DNA from: Bacilli bacterium
Lineage (GTDB): Bacteria > Bacillota_I > Bacilli_A > RF39 > UBA660
DNA: 32,870 bases
Reading direction: 5' to 3'
Assembly: GCA_028703035.1 (NCBI GenBank)
Contig: JAQVNR010000004.1
Span: 1 to 32,870, forward strand
Shown: piece after piece, positions 1-7,371 of the stretch
Layout: every line of letters starts with the position of its first letter
How positions within the stretch are numbered: position 1 is the first letter of the stretch
The notes under the pieces: model-generated
What the model was told of the DNA's origin: nothing
Database searches by the model: none
What the model saw: the letters and a program-made list of their open reading frames with translations, nothing else
Made by a program: the position numbers and the translations under genes

Positions 1-11
1 CTAGTTCAGTG

Positions 12-272
12 TTATTTTGATTCAACTATTAATTTAATAGCGGTTTTTTCAACCCCATCGATTGTAATATCACTAAATGCTGGTATTACAACTAGATTTT
101 TCCCACTTGGAGCTACAAATCCACGTGCTATAGCAATTGCTTTAATTGCTTGGTTAAGTGATCCCGCTCCAATAGTTTGTAGTTCAACAGTACCATCTTG
201 TCTAAACACATTAGCAATAGCTCCTGCTACTTTACTTGGATTACTCTTGCTTGAAACTTTTAATATTTCCAT
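12..272 (-). CDS. spoVS: Stage V sporulation protein S (SpoVS)
   Basis: The 86-residue product matches the SpoVS family over its full length, including the segments IGAGSLNQAIKAIAIARGF, VAPSGKNL and the ending TAIKLIVESK. SpoVS is a small Alba-like fold protein that in Bacillus affects septation and spore coat and cortex completion. I place the start at the ATG at 272, because a GGAGG ribosome-binding site lies at 279-283 and this gives the usual family length. A GTG at 284 in the same frame would add four residues but would contain the binding site. The neighbours on the left are outside the window. Family identity is very secure; its exact role in this organism is inferred from the family. 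Confidence 0.95.
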   Translation of the reverse strand: MEILKVSSKSNPSKVAGAIANVFRQDGTVELQTIGAGSLNQAIKAIAIARGFVAPSGKNLVVIPAFSDITIDGVEKTAIKLIVESK

Positions 273-455
273 TCCTACCTCCACTAAAATATATGAAAGT
301 AAGATGGATTTAGAATAAAATATAATTTTAATCCTTTATTCTTGAATTGATAATCAAATTTTGTTCAGCTAATATTGTTTTTTAACCCCTTCCTTTATGA
401 CAAAGTTATGACCAAAAAAATATATGATAATAGTATATCTTACATTACTATGAAT

Positions 456-688
456 TTAGCGTTTATAATAATTATCATTAGCTATAAGCATATTGTTATC
501 GTCCAGTTAAACAATCGGTGTTCTATCTGTTATTGATGCACCTTTTTCGTTTCTATAATATTTTGTAGTGTAATAAACATAAGAAATTATATTTGAATTT
601 TTTAAATCTCCTATATATTCTTGTGGCAGGTTATAAAAGTTATTACTATATACAAAGTTTCAATTTTATCTAGTACTTTATAATCCAT
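456..688 (-). pseudogene. Decayed coding remnant of unknown family
   Basis: Read on the minus strand, a coding-like stretch begins at an ATG at 686-688 (MDYKVLDKIET), needs one frameshift near 660-670, then continues with NLPQEYIGDLKNSNIISYVY and YYTTKYYRNEKGASITDRTP. It meets an in-frame TAA at 507-509, but the same frame remains protein-like beyond it (LDDNNMLIANDNYYKR) to a second stop at 456-458. Residue composition looks protein-like rather than random. I do not recognise the family. It could also be chance reading of AT-rich DNA. Confidence 0.33.
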
Positions 689-793
689 ATTTAGTCTAAC
701 ATTTAAATTTATATGTAATTATTTTGGTCTCAGTATGAATTATGTTTTGGGTTTTAATAAATAAATTTATTTAATATATCATTAGGAGTATCC

Positions 794-865
794 ATAATTG
801 CACAAAGATTAAAACATTTAAGGTTAGAAAATGGTTTACCGCAAGTAAAATCAACTAATTTTTAA
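794..865 (+). pseudogene. Fragment of an XRE-type helix-turn-helix regulator
   Basis: The 23-codon reading frame gives IAQRLKHLRLENGLPQVKST, which resembles the first helices of Cro/CI-type (HTH_3) repressors, whose typical form is I-x-x-R-I-K-x-L-R-x-E-x-G-L-[ST]-Q. An AGGAG lies just upstream at 784-788, and an ATA stands where a start codon would be expected. The frame stops at 863-865, so only the N-terminus remains. It is probably the relic of a mobile-element or toxin-antitoxin repressor. The short length makes this tentative. Confidence 0.4.
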
Positions 866-1168
866 AGATATTTTTAATTGTAATATATTTTTATACTGTT
901 TAATTACTTAATGGTTGAATTCAAAAATAAATGCATATAAATGAAGTTTTGCTCGAAATCAGATGTAAATGCATATGATTTCTAGATAAATCATGAATTT
1001 AATTTGCAAAAATTGTTAAAATATAGTTTAATATAAAGCGAAACACCTATATTATTGCACGCAAAAAGATAAGAAATTAAGCATTTTTAAAAAATTCAGA
1101 AGTAAATGCATATTCTTATTAAGATTGAGAATACTAATTTGTATTGCAATTTGTATGTCGTTTATAAC

Positions 1169-1265
1169 ATATGAAGGATATTTCTATCCTTCATATAAAA
1201 TTCCATTATTAGACGGAATTAAAAGTCAAGGGTAAACACGCTCGCTAAAGCGGCCCTTGACTTTT
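1169..1265. terminator. Tandem stem-loops in the left end of the insertion sequence
   Basis: The first hairpin pairs ATATGAAGGATA (1169-1180) with TATCCTTCATAT (1185-1196) around a 4-base loop. The second pairs 1221-1232 with 1254-1265 around a 21-base loop and is followed on the minus strand by TTTTAATT. The second fits a Rho-independent terminator for the transposase gene, which ends at 1273. The first may block transcription entering from outside. Confidence 0.6.
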
Positions 1266-1272
1266 ACTTTAT

Positions 1273-2526
1273 TTACTTTTTTAACAAAGTATTGTTAAGT
1301 ATTACATCATTTGGCTCTATATAATACATATCTATTTTGTTTAGAGTTCTTTCATTAGTTGTAAATAACATCGACTTGAAAGGACATTGATTGTTTAATG
1401 ATTCTCGACATAAGCTATTTATATGATTGGCAATTAAGTTACAATCTTCTTGTGTAAGATCATTAAATGAAGATCCCTTTGGTAATATATATCTAATAAA
1501 CTCATGGTTCTTTTCCAATGCTCCTTTTTGATCACTCCTGTATGGATCACAATAAAACAGTTTAACAACTTTTTCTCCTGTTTTATGATAGAATTCAATA
1601 GATTCAGTATCTAAAAATTCACTACCATTATCAGTTAGTATTATTTCAAATAATTGTTTAAATTCCTCTTCAGATAGTATGTCTTGTAAATCTTTAAATA
1701 CTTTTTTAACACACTCTTGTGTTAAAGAATCAATTAAAAAAATCAACATGAAATTATGCTTTCGCCAAAGTAATGTTAGAAAAGCTTTACCGCCTTTGTT
1801 ACCTTCAACAGTATCCATTTCAACTATATTACAGTTAGGATTTTCTAAGGTATAATCAAGGAAGTCTTGATATGTTCTGTTTATTCTAACTATTCTTTCT
1901 GTTTTTGTTCTTCTTTTTTTAGAGTTTTTTCTTGTTTTATATCTAACTTTACGATTTAAATCAATATTTCTAAATTTGAATAATCCAGCATCTATATAAG
2001 AGTAGAATGTAGTCTTAGAGAAATCTAGTATATCAGGGTAATTAATTAATACATGATTAATAGGTTGGTTTTGATCTGTTATCAAAGGTCCAATAACTTT
2101 ATCAATAATATGTATTTCTTCCTCTGTAATATCAAAACCACTTCTAGAATCAATTAATCTATTTCTATATGTTTTATTAGCTTCTTTAGCATAATAAACA
2201 TACCTTTCTTTTCTGCATCCGTTTCTTGATTTACATCCATTACAAACATAAGGACTTGATTGTAATTTTAAACATTGATCTTTTTCATAACAATCTAATT
2301 TGTAATCACAATATTTTTTATGGCAAGTGTGTCTGTTTTTACAAACTGTATCACCACCGTATGATAAAGTATGAATGTGAGTTTTATTTTTAGCAACTTC
2401 TCTTAAAATAGTAGAATGAGATTTATTTAATTTCTTTGCAATTTTATAAATAGAATCTCGATTGTTCAAATCAGCTTCTATACAACATCTATCTTCATAA
2501 GTTAAATGTTTTGAATTTGTAGTCAT
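1273..2526 (-). CDS. IS30-family transposase
   Basis: The 417-residue protein begins MTTNSKHLTYEDRCCIEADL, an N-terminal helix-turn-helix typical of IS30 (KIAKKLNKSHSTILREV, about residues 28-44). A cysteine-rich segment of eight Cys (about residues 62-104) follows and looks zinc-binding. The RNase H-fold catalytic domain has all three acidic residues: D238 (EMDTV), D299 (LTDNGSEF) and E338 (GALEKNHEF). I chose the ATG at 2526 because AAGAAGG lies a few bases upstream; an in-frame TTG at 2553 lies within the terminal repeat. The gene has no frameshift, so the element may still be active. It fills the insertion sequence and is unrelated in function to its neighbours. Confidence 0.93.
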   Translation of the reverse strand: MTTNSKHLTYEDRCCIEADLNNRDSIYKIAKKLNKSHSTILREVAKNKTHIHTLSYGGDTVCKNRHTCHKKYCDYKLDCYEKDQCLKLQSSPYVCNGCKSRNGCRKERYVYYAKEANKTYRNRLIDSRSGFDITEEEIHIIDKVIGPLITDQNQPINHVLINYPDILDFSKTTFYSYIDAGLFKFRNIDLNRKVRYKTRKNSKKRRTKTERIVRINRTYQDFLDYTLENPNCNIVEMDTVEGNKGGKAFLTLLWRKHNFMLIFLIDSLTQECVKKVFKDLQDILSEEEFKQLFEIILTDNGSEFLDTESIEFYHKTGEKVVKLFYCDPYRSDQKGALEKNHEFIRYILPKGSSFNDLTQEDCNLIANHINSLCRESLNNQCPFKSMLFTTNERTLNKIDMYYIEPNDVILNNTLLKK

Positions 2527-2578
2527 AATAACCTTCTTTCTAGAGACATACAAATTGCAAAAGTTATAATATCATAGT

Positions 2579-2617
2579 AAAAAGTTAAATGCATATAGAT
2601 TGTGCATTTAACTTTTT
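2579..2617. repeat. Perfect 15-bp inverted repeat beside the insertion sequence
   Basis: AAAAAGTTAAATGCA at 2579-2593 is followed after nine bases by its exact reverse complement at 2603-2617. The right arm ends in a run of five T, so it could act as a terminator on the plus strand. It lies 18 bp outside the right terminal repeat and contains one of the four AAATGCATAT copies. Confidence 0.6.
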
Positions 2618-2637
2618 ATTTAACATTTTTAAAAAAA

Positions 2638-2668
2638 TTATCAATTATACTTACAAGATAATTGATAA
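2638..2668. promoter_or_regulatory. Inverted repeat overlapping the murT promoter
   Basis: TTATCAATTAT (2638-2648) and ATAATTGATAA (2658-2668) form a perfect 11-bp inverted repeat with a 9-base spacer. Its right arm covers the putative -35 box of murT, so it has the position and symmetry of a repressor operator. Function is inferred; such AT-rich palindromes can arise by chance. Confidence 0.4.
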
Positions 2669-2690
2669 TAATAATAAAGTAAGTTATAAT
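2662..2690 (+). promoter_or_regulatory. SigA-type promoter of murT-gatD
   Basis: TTGATA (2662-2667), a 17-bp spacer and TATAAT (2685-2690) fit a vegetative promoter. The murT start lies 20 bp downstream, with AGGAGA at 2697-2702. Confidence 0.65.
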
Positions 2691-2710
2691 TTAATTAGGA
2701 GAAGATGTAG

Positions 2711-4075
2711 ATGATAAATATATTAATTATTATAAATAAACTAATAACATTACTATGTAAAATATTTAGTAAATTGTTTAATAAAAATGGAACTGTTCTT
2801 CCAGGTAGTATAGTTTTAAAATTAAATCCTGATATTTTAACAAAAATAAAATATCCTAAATATGTAATTGGCATAACCGGCTCTAGCGGAAAAGGCTCTA
2901 CTACTAACTATGTAGCGCATATTCTAAAAAGTGCTGGTTTAAAAGTTGTTTGGAACAACTCTGGATCTAATGTTTTAAATGGTGCGACAACCTTAATTTT
3001 AAACAATACCAACTTTTTGACAAGAAGATTAAAAGCTGATGCCCTTCTTTTAGAACTAGATGAATCATATATTAGACATATCTTTAAAAGTAATAATTTA
3101 ACTCATCTAGTTGTTACAAATATAACTAGAGATCAACCATCTAGAAATGGAAATCCAGACATTATTTTAAATAAAATTAAATATTCAATTGACTATAATA
3201 CTCATTTAATTATTAATGCTGATGATTCTACTGTTAATAAACTTAGTTTAAATCATCAAGGAAAACTCACCTCATTTGGAATAGCTAAAAATAAATATAG
3301 TTTGAATAAGCCAATTAGTAATAATATAGACTCTGCCTACTGTCCAATATGCTCAGCTAAATTAATATATGGTTATTATCATTATGGACATTTAGGTGGC
3401 TATAAATGCAAGTCTTGTGACTATAAAAGAAATATTGATTATGAAGCTTCTAAAATAGACTTAGATAAAAAAACGATGATTATTAATAAAAATAAAATAT
3501 CTTTAAACAAAAATATTTTCTTTGATGCTTATAATATCCTAGCAGCTTATACTTTATGTAAAGAAATTGGCATTAAAGATGAAGATTTACTTAAAGCTTT
3601 AAATATTAATAAAATAATATCTAAACGAATGAAAAGTTTGAAATTAGGTGACCGAGATGTTATCATGATTGAAAGCAAAAATGAAAACAACTTAAGTTAT
3701 AACCAAAGTTTAACTTATATTAATCAAACAAAAGAAACTAAAACAATTATTCTTGGATTTGATAATGTCTCAAGAAGATATAAGCATAATGATTTGTCTT
3801 GGTTGTATGACATTGACTTTAATATTCTCGATACTGAAAATATCGATCGGATATTTTGTATCGGAAGATTTAGATTTGATGTAGCAGCTAGATTAATAAA
3901 CTCGGGAATTAATCCTGAACTTTTAATTCTTGTTGAGGATATTAATAATATTATCACTCTTTTAAAAGAAAATAGTACTGGTACTATATTTACTATGGTT
4001 TGTTTTGATATGACAGATATTTTAACCAAATTATTTATCAAAGAAGAAGAAGAAGGTGATAATGATGAAAATTAA
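2711..4075 (+). CDS. murT: Lipid II isoglutaminyl synthase, MurT subunit
   Basis: This 454-residue protein has the Mur ligase central domain followed by the MurT-specific C-terminal domain (DUF1727). Visible motifs are a nucleotide-binding loop GITGSSGKGSTT (about 54-65), LELDES (114-119), TNITRDQPSRNG (136-147, usually RDQ-x-DRFGE) and a Cys4 zinc ribbon (C211, C214, C233, C236) typical of MurT. The C-terminal SWLYDIDF matches the MurT segment that completes the GatD active site. With GatD, MurT amidates the alpha-carboxylate of D-Glu in lipid II at the cytoplasmic membrane face. The P-loop and the RDQ segment are somewhat divergent. It is followed directly by, and overlaps, gatD. The partner lacks its glutaminase residues, so the usual reaction is doubtful here. 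Confidence 0.9.
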   Translation: MINILIIINKLITLLCKIFSKLFNKNGTVLPGSIVLKLNPDILTKIKYPKYVIGITGSSGKGSTTNYVAHILKSAGLKVVWNNSGSNVLNGATTLILNNTNFLTRRLKADALLLELDESYIRHIFKSNNLTHLVVTNITRDQPSRNGNPDIILNKIKYSIDYNTHLIINADDSTVNKLSLNHQGKLTSFGIAKNKYSLNKPISNNIDSAYCPICSAKLIYGYYHYGHLGGYKCKSCDYKRNIDYEASKIDLDKKTMIINKNKISLNKNIFFDAYNILAAYTLCKEIGIKDEDLLKALNINKIISKRMKSLKLGDRDVIMIESKNENNLSYNQSLTYINQTKETKTIILGFDNVSRRYKHNDLSWLYDIDFNILDTENIDRIFCIGRFRFDVAARLINSGINPELLILVEDINNIITLLKENSTGTIFTMVCFDMTDILTKLFIKEEEEGDNDEN

Positions 4076-4772
4076 AATAGCTCATTTATATTATGATTTA
4101 CTTAATCTATATGGAGAACAAGGAAATGTTCTAGCCCTTCAAGATGCCTTTAAAAAGCAAGGAGTAGATATAGCAGTTGATTTATTAACTGTTGGTGATA
4201 AAATGGATTTTGATAAATATGATTTATTATACATGGGAAGTGGCACTAAAAACAACTTGCTAATTGCTTTAGAAGATTTTAAAAAACATACAGTAACATT
4301 TAAAAAAGCAATTAAAAATAATAAATATTTTATATCTACAGGTAATTCTCATGAAATATTTGGCAAGTTTATTGAAGTAGATAATGAGAAATATAAAGCT
4401 TTAGGAATATTTAATTATTATACAAAACAAAATCAAATAAGAATTGTTGGAGACTCGATTATGGAATTTAAAGACTTAGAACCAATAATAGGTTTTCAAA
4501 ATCGTTCTTCTGTTATGCAAAATAATAAAAATCATTTATTTAATGTAATAAATGGATATGCTGATAATTACAAATCTTCATATGAAGGATACCTTGAAAA
4601 TAATTTTATTGGAACATATTTAATTGGTCCACTACTTATTAGAAATCCCCATTTAACTGATTATATCGTAAAAGATATTTTAGAAAATAAAAACATAACT
4701 TATAAACTAATTGATAACACTTTTGAATATAAAGCTTATGATGAATACTTTAAAAATTTTTATAATCAATAA
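4065..4772 (+). CDS. gatD: GatD-like glutamine amidotransferase subunit, catalytic residues lost
   Basis: The 235-residue protein aligns along its length with GatD of the class I (CobB/CobQ-type) amidotransferases: LLNLYGEQGNVLAL near the N-terminus, ALGIFNYYT, IIGFQNRSS and GTYLIGPLLIRNPHLTDY near the C-terminus. The family nucleophile lies in a segment like TICGGYQFLGK. Here that is STGNSHEIFGK, with Gly93 at the Cys position. The catalytic His in GTYLHGP is Ile187 here. Both key residues are therefore missing, and glutaminase activity is not expected. I chose the ATG at 4065, which follows GAAGAAGG and overlaps the murT stop by 11 bp; ATG 4062 is possible. It could use ammonia from another source, act as a structural partner of MurT, or do something else. 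Confidence 0.85.
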   Translation: MKIKIAHLYYDLLNLYGEQGNVLALQDAFKKQGVDIAVDLLTVGDKMDFDKYDLLYMGSGTKNNLLIALEDFKKHTVTFKKAIKNNKYFISTGNSHEIFGKFIEVDNEKYKALGIFNYYTKQNQIRIVGDSIMEFKDLEPIIGFQNRSSVMQNNKNHLFNVINGYADNYKSSYEGYLENNFIGTYLIGPLLIRNPHLTDYIVKDILENKNITYKLIDNTFEYKAYDEYFKNFYNQ

Positions 4773-4797
4773 AAAAATGAGTTTGAACTCATTTTTT
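4771..4797. terminator. Bidirectional terminator between gatD and the coat gene
   Basis: ATGAGTT (4777-4783) pairs with AACTCAT (4786-4792), flanked by A-runs on the left and T-runs on the right, so it can stop transcription from both converging genes. Confidence 0.8.
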
Positions 4798-5251
4798 AAA
4801 CACAATCGACGAAAGTGTCGCTTAAGCATCGAACTGCACAGACGCAATTTAAATCCATTGTAAAGAAGCTGTTTGATGCTACCCAAGGAATATTGCATGT
4901 ACTTTTTTCAGGATTAGGAACTAATACTCTAAAAGTAGCACAATTGCCTTCTAATTTTTCAACTCTGAATACTGATGAACAATCATCTGATGTATCTAAA
5001 CCTGTTATAGTTGAGCACACTTCAACATTATCCTTGCATACTGGCATGCTAAACGGAATACCATTACCACAACAAGTAAATAATTGAATTGGTCTAGTAT
5101 TGAATACTATACAATTAGTACCCCCTCCTAATATCGGTCTATCACATGAATCAGTACAATTGTTTGGACAAGCATTTTCTTGAAGTACATTTATAACTTT
5201 TAATATTTCCGTAATACAATTCCCTTTTCCAGAGCATTCATTATTACACAT
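4796..5251 (-). CDS. cotZ: CotY/CotZ-family spore coat protein
   Basis: This 151-residue cysteine-rich protein matches the CotY/CotZ/ExsY family, which forms crosslinked outer-coat or exosporium crust layers. Visible marks are the N-terminal MCNNECSGKGNC, the pattern ILKVINVLQENACPNNC, the central FRVEKLEGNCATFRVL and the C-terminal LNCVCAVRCLSDTFVDC. Many Cys suggest disulfide networks. The start has AAAGGGTG a few bases upstream. A SigK-type promoter (AC, 16 bp, CATAAAATA) lies just before it, consistent with mother-cell expression late in sporulation. It stands alone and converges on gatD through a shared terminator. Whether it corresponds to CotY or CotZ cannot be decided from sequence alone. 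Confidence 0.88.
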   Translation of the reverse strand: MCNNECSGKGNCITEILKVINVLQENACPNNCTDSCDRPILGGGTNCIVFNTRPIQLFTCCGNGIPFSMPVCKDNVEVCSTITGLDTSDDCSSVFRVEKLEGNCATFRVLVPNPEKSTCNIPWVASNSFFTMDLNCVCAVRCLSDTFVDCV

Positions 5252-5281
5252 ATATTTTCACCCTTTCATATATACTCATTA

Positions 5282-5308
5282 TATTTTATGTACTAATTAA
5301 AAATTAGT
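5282..5308 (-). promoter_or_regulatory. SigK-type promoter of the coat gene
   Basis: On the minus strand, AC (5307-5308) is followed by a 16-bp spacer and CATAAAATA (5282-5290). This fits the SigK consensus AC-N16/17-CATANNNTA. The coat gene starts about 30 bp downstream. A second coat-like gene at 10534 has the same arrangement. Confidence 0.6.
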
Positions 5309-5355
5309 GATATTATTTTTCTTAAATATAGTGTATACTTATAGTGGTGATAAAA

Positions 5356-5667
5356 ATGTGGTGGCAATATTTAATTATATTTTTTGTCTTAGCTATTATA
5401 TCTTTAGTTATAGTAAAACTAAATAAGAAGAATTTTACTTTTGAAATTAATAAACTAGTTCAGTTTCTTGGAGGTAAAGATAATATTCTCGATACTGAAG
5501 TAAACTTGTCAAGATTTAAAGTAACACTCAAAGACGTAACAATCGTTGATAAAGATGCAATTCAAAAGTTAGGCGCTAAAGGAATAGTAGAAATAGACAA
5601 TCAATTAAAAATTATATTCGGACCAAATGCTAGAGCATTAAAAAAATACATTAGTGAAATGAAATAA
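5356..5667 (+). CDS. Membrane-anchored PTS EIIB-like protein without the phosphorylated Cys
   Basis: The 103-residue protein has one N-terminal membrane segment (about residues 3-22, WQYLIIFFVLAIISLVIV) followed by a glucose-type EIIB fold: FLGGKDNI, RFKVTLKDVTIVDKDAIQKL, GAKGIVEIDNQLKIIFGP. In EIIB the segment is NLDAC-[IT]-TRLRV; here it is DTEVNLSRFKV, so Asn50 replaces the phospho-accepting Cys. It therefore should not transfer phosphate in a sugar PTS. No EIIC gene is nearby. The start at ATG 5356 follows GGTGAT; upstream GTG codons are alternatives. A terminator overlaps the stop. It may sense or bind a partner at the membrane; this is only inference. Confidence 0.75.
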   Translation: MWWQYLIIFFVLAIISLVIVKLNKKNFTFEINKLVQFLGGKDNILDTEVNLSRFKVTLKDVTIVDKDAIQKLGAKGIVEIDNQLKIIFGPNARALKKYISEMK

Positions 5668-5680
5668 CTAATGTATTTTT
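5642..5680. terminator. Terminator overlapping the end of the EIIB-like gene
   Basis: AAAAATACATTAGT (5642-5655) pairs perfectly with ACTAATGTATTTTT (5667-5680), with a further T-run. The A-run on the left lets it also serve tyrS on the other strand. The stop codon lies in the loop. Confidence 0.8.
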
Positions 5681-5694
5681 TTCTTGTTTATATT

Positions 5695-6873
5695 TTATTT
5701 AATTATTATTTTAGTAATAGATTTTTTACCTTTGCGAATAATAAATTCTTTTTTTGTTACTTCGTGATTAAAATCATTTATTTTTTCATTATCAACAGTA
5801 ATACCACCTTGTTCTATTAATCTTCTTGCTTCACTTTTGGATGTAGTTAAGTTTGAGTTTACTAAAACATCTATAATATTATTATTCGTGACTGATATTG
5901 TTATAGATGGCATATCTTCTGTGATTTCTCCTTTGAAGATTTTTTCACTTGTTTCTAAAGCTTGGTTATATTCTTTTTCTCCATGGAGAAAAGTTATAAT
6001 GTCTTTGGCTAATGCTTTTTGAGCAATTCTTGCCTCTGGTTTTTTTTGATGTTCTTTTTCGATTTCCATAATTTCTTTTGGTGATAAAAATGACAGCATT
6101 TTTAAGTAAGAGATAATCACACGGTCATCTTGATTAATAAAAAATTGATACATTTCATATGATGAAGTTAAGTTTTTATCAAGCCAAACAGCGTTTCCTT
6201 CACTTTTACCAAATTTTTTGCCATTTGCATCAAGAATTAAAGGCATTGTAAAAGCAAAGAGTTCTGTACCTTGTTTTTTGCGAGCAAGTTCTAATCCTGC
6301 AGTAATATTACCCCATTGATCTTGACCACCTATTTGTAGGGTGCAGTTTTTATTATTATATAGCCATAAAAAGTCTAAGGCTTGCATTATCATATAAGAA
6401 AACTCTGTATATGTTATTCCTACATCTAATCTTGATTTAACTGTGTCTTTGGCTAGCATATAGTTTAAACTAAAGTATTTACCATAATCTCTTAAATAGT
6501 CTATAAAGTTAATATCTTTTGACCAATCATAGTTATTAACTACTTCAAAACCAAATATTTCTTCAACTTGTTTTCTTAAACCTAGATAATTCTTATCAAG
6601 TTCTTCTTTAGTAATCATCGGTCTTTCTGAGTCTGGTTTCGGATCTCCAATTAAACCAGTCGCGCCTCCCACTAAAAGAATTGGATGGTGCCTACCATCA
6701 GCTAATCTCTTAGCTACCGAAAAAGATGAGTAATGGCCAATATGCATAGATTCAGCTGTTGGGTCTGTGCCAATATAAAAGGTAAATCCTCCGTTATTAA
6801 TCATTTCTTCGAGTTTTGGACTACTTACATCATTTATTAGTCCCCGCCATTTTAATTCATCAAATAATTTCAT
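5695..6873 (-). CDS. tyrS: Tyrosyl-tRNA synthetase
   Basis: This 392-residue class I synthetase charges tRNA-Tyr in the cytoplasm. Seen motifs are HIGH at 44-47 (ESMHIGHYSSF), the tyrosine-binding YTEFSYMIMQALDF and GGQDQWGNI, KFGKS at 220-224, and a C-terminal S4-like RNA-binding domain (SKSEARRLIEQGGITVDNEK). It is slightly shorter than the usual 410-420 residues. I place the start at ATG 6873, two bases after the dut stop, which implies translational coupling; an in-frame TTG at 6894 lies inside dut. The gene is read with dut from a tyrosine T-box leader, so its expression should rise when uncharged tRNA-Tyr accumulates. Confidence 0.95.
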   Translation of the reverse strand: MKLFDELKWRGLINDVSSPKLEEMINNGGFTFYIGTDPTAESMHIGHYSSFSVAKRLADGRHHPILLVGGATGLIGDPKPDSERPMITKEELDKNYLGLRKQVEEIFGFEVVNNYDWSKDINFIDYLRDYGKYFSLNYMLAKDTVKSRLDVGITYTEFSYMIMQALDFLWLYNNKNCTLQIGGQDQWGNITAGLELARKKQGTELFAFTMPLILDANGKKFGKSEGNAVWLDKNLTSSYEMYQFFINQDDRVIISYLKMLSFLSPKEIMEIEKEHQKKPEARIAQKALAKDIITFLHGEKEYNQALETSEKIFKGEITEDMPSITISVTNNNIIDVLVNSNLTTSKSEARRLIEQGGITVDNEKINDFNHEVTKKEFIIRKGKKSITKIIIK

Positions 6874-6874
6874 T

Positions 6875-7348
6875 CTATTTACCAGTGGAACCAATTCCGC
6901 CTTTCCTTTCTGCTATTATTTCTTCTTCATTATCAATTGTTCCATATTTTATAAATAATCCTTGAGCAATAGCGTCTCCTATTTTAAATGAAAATATTTT
7001 TTCACTAGTATTTTCTATTTTTATAAATATATGTCCTTCATTATCTCCATTATTATAATAATCAGCATCAATTATTCCTACTTGATTAACTAGTCTTATT
7101 CCATGTTTAAAGCCTAGTGAGCTTCTAATTATAATCATCAGTATTTCATCACCTGGTAATAAACATTTAATCCCTGTCGGAATAATTATACTTTCTTTTG
7201 GTTTTAGATCATAATCTATTAATGAAAATATATCATAACCTCCTGAGTTTTTAGTCTTTCTTACGGGTATTGAATAACTATTATATAGCTCTTCATTATT
7301 AACATCTTTCATAAATTGTTCTAAACTTATCTTTTCAAATTTTCTCAT
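6875..7348 (-). CDS. dut: dUTP diphosphatase
   Basis: The 157-residue protein carries all five trimeric dUTPase motifs: SGGYDI, RSSLGFKHG, VGIIDADYYNN with EGHIFIKI, AQGLFIK, and the C-terminal RKGGIGSTG that closes over the active site. It hydrolyses dUTP to dUMP, keeping uracil out of DNA and feeding dTMP synthesis. I chose ATG 7348 because GGAGG sits at 7355-7359; the frame is open up to 7384, but that part overlaps the T-box terminator. Its place between the tyrosine T-box and tyrS is unusual, because it puts a nucleotide-pool enzyme under tyrosine control. Thymidine salvage genes lie 6 kb away. Confidence 0.93.
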   Translation of the reverse strand: MRKFEKISLEQFMKDVNNEELYNSYSIPVRKTKNSGGYDIFSLIDYDLKPKESIIIPTGIKCLLPGDEILMIIIRSSLGFKHGIRLVNQVGIIDADYYNNGDNEGHIFIKIENTSEKIFSFKIGDAIAQGLFIKYGTIDNEEEIIAERKGGIGSTGK

Positions 7349-7371
7349 TTCTTCCTCCAAATTTTCCAAAT

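Larger units (their letters stand above)
285..1143. other. AT-rich intergenic region with gene remnants
   Basis: No intact gene is present between spoVS and the insertion sequence. The stretch holds two decayed coding remnants (456-688 on the minus strand and 794-865 on the plus strand) and three copies of the 10-mer AAATGCATAT at 929-938, 967-976 and 1104-1113; a fourth lies beyond the insertion sequence at 2587-2596. I see no tRNA, rRNA or clear regulatory RNA. The pattern suggests old insertions that have been eroding. Confidence 0.6.
1144..2560 (-). mobile_element. IS30-family insertion sequence, apparently intact
   Basis: Perfect 16-bp terminal inverted repeats bound the element: TTGCAATTTGTATGTC at 1144-1159 and GACATACAAATTGCAA at 2545-2560. 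Between them is one full-length IS30-type transposase gene. Two strong stem-loops lie inside the left end. One at 1169-1196 has a 12-bp perfect stem; the other at 1221-1265 has 12-bp arms (AAAAGTCAAGGG / CCCTTGACTTTT). They could stop transcription at the transposase end. No target-site duplication is visible: the flanking bases are GTA on the left and AAG on the right. Confidence 0.85.

Noticed and set aside
929-1113. Repeated 10-mers as a possible CRISPR or iteron array
   Set aside because: Copies are too short, spacing is irregular (38, 137 bp) and no cas or replication initiator gene is near.
3724-4041. Open frame of 105 codons antisense to murT
   Set aside because: Low-complexity shadow of the murT coding strand without a start signal.
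4815-5087. Open reading frame of 90 codons on the plus strand inside the coat gene region
   Set aside because: It is antisense to the CotY/CotZ gene, has no ribosome-binding site and no family resemblance; the minus strand encodes the real protein.
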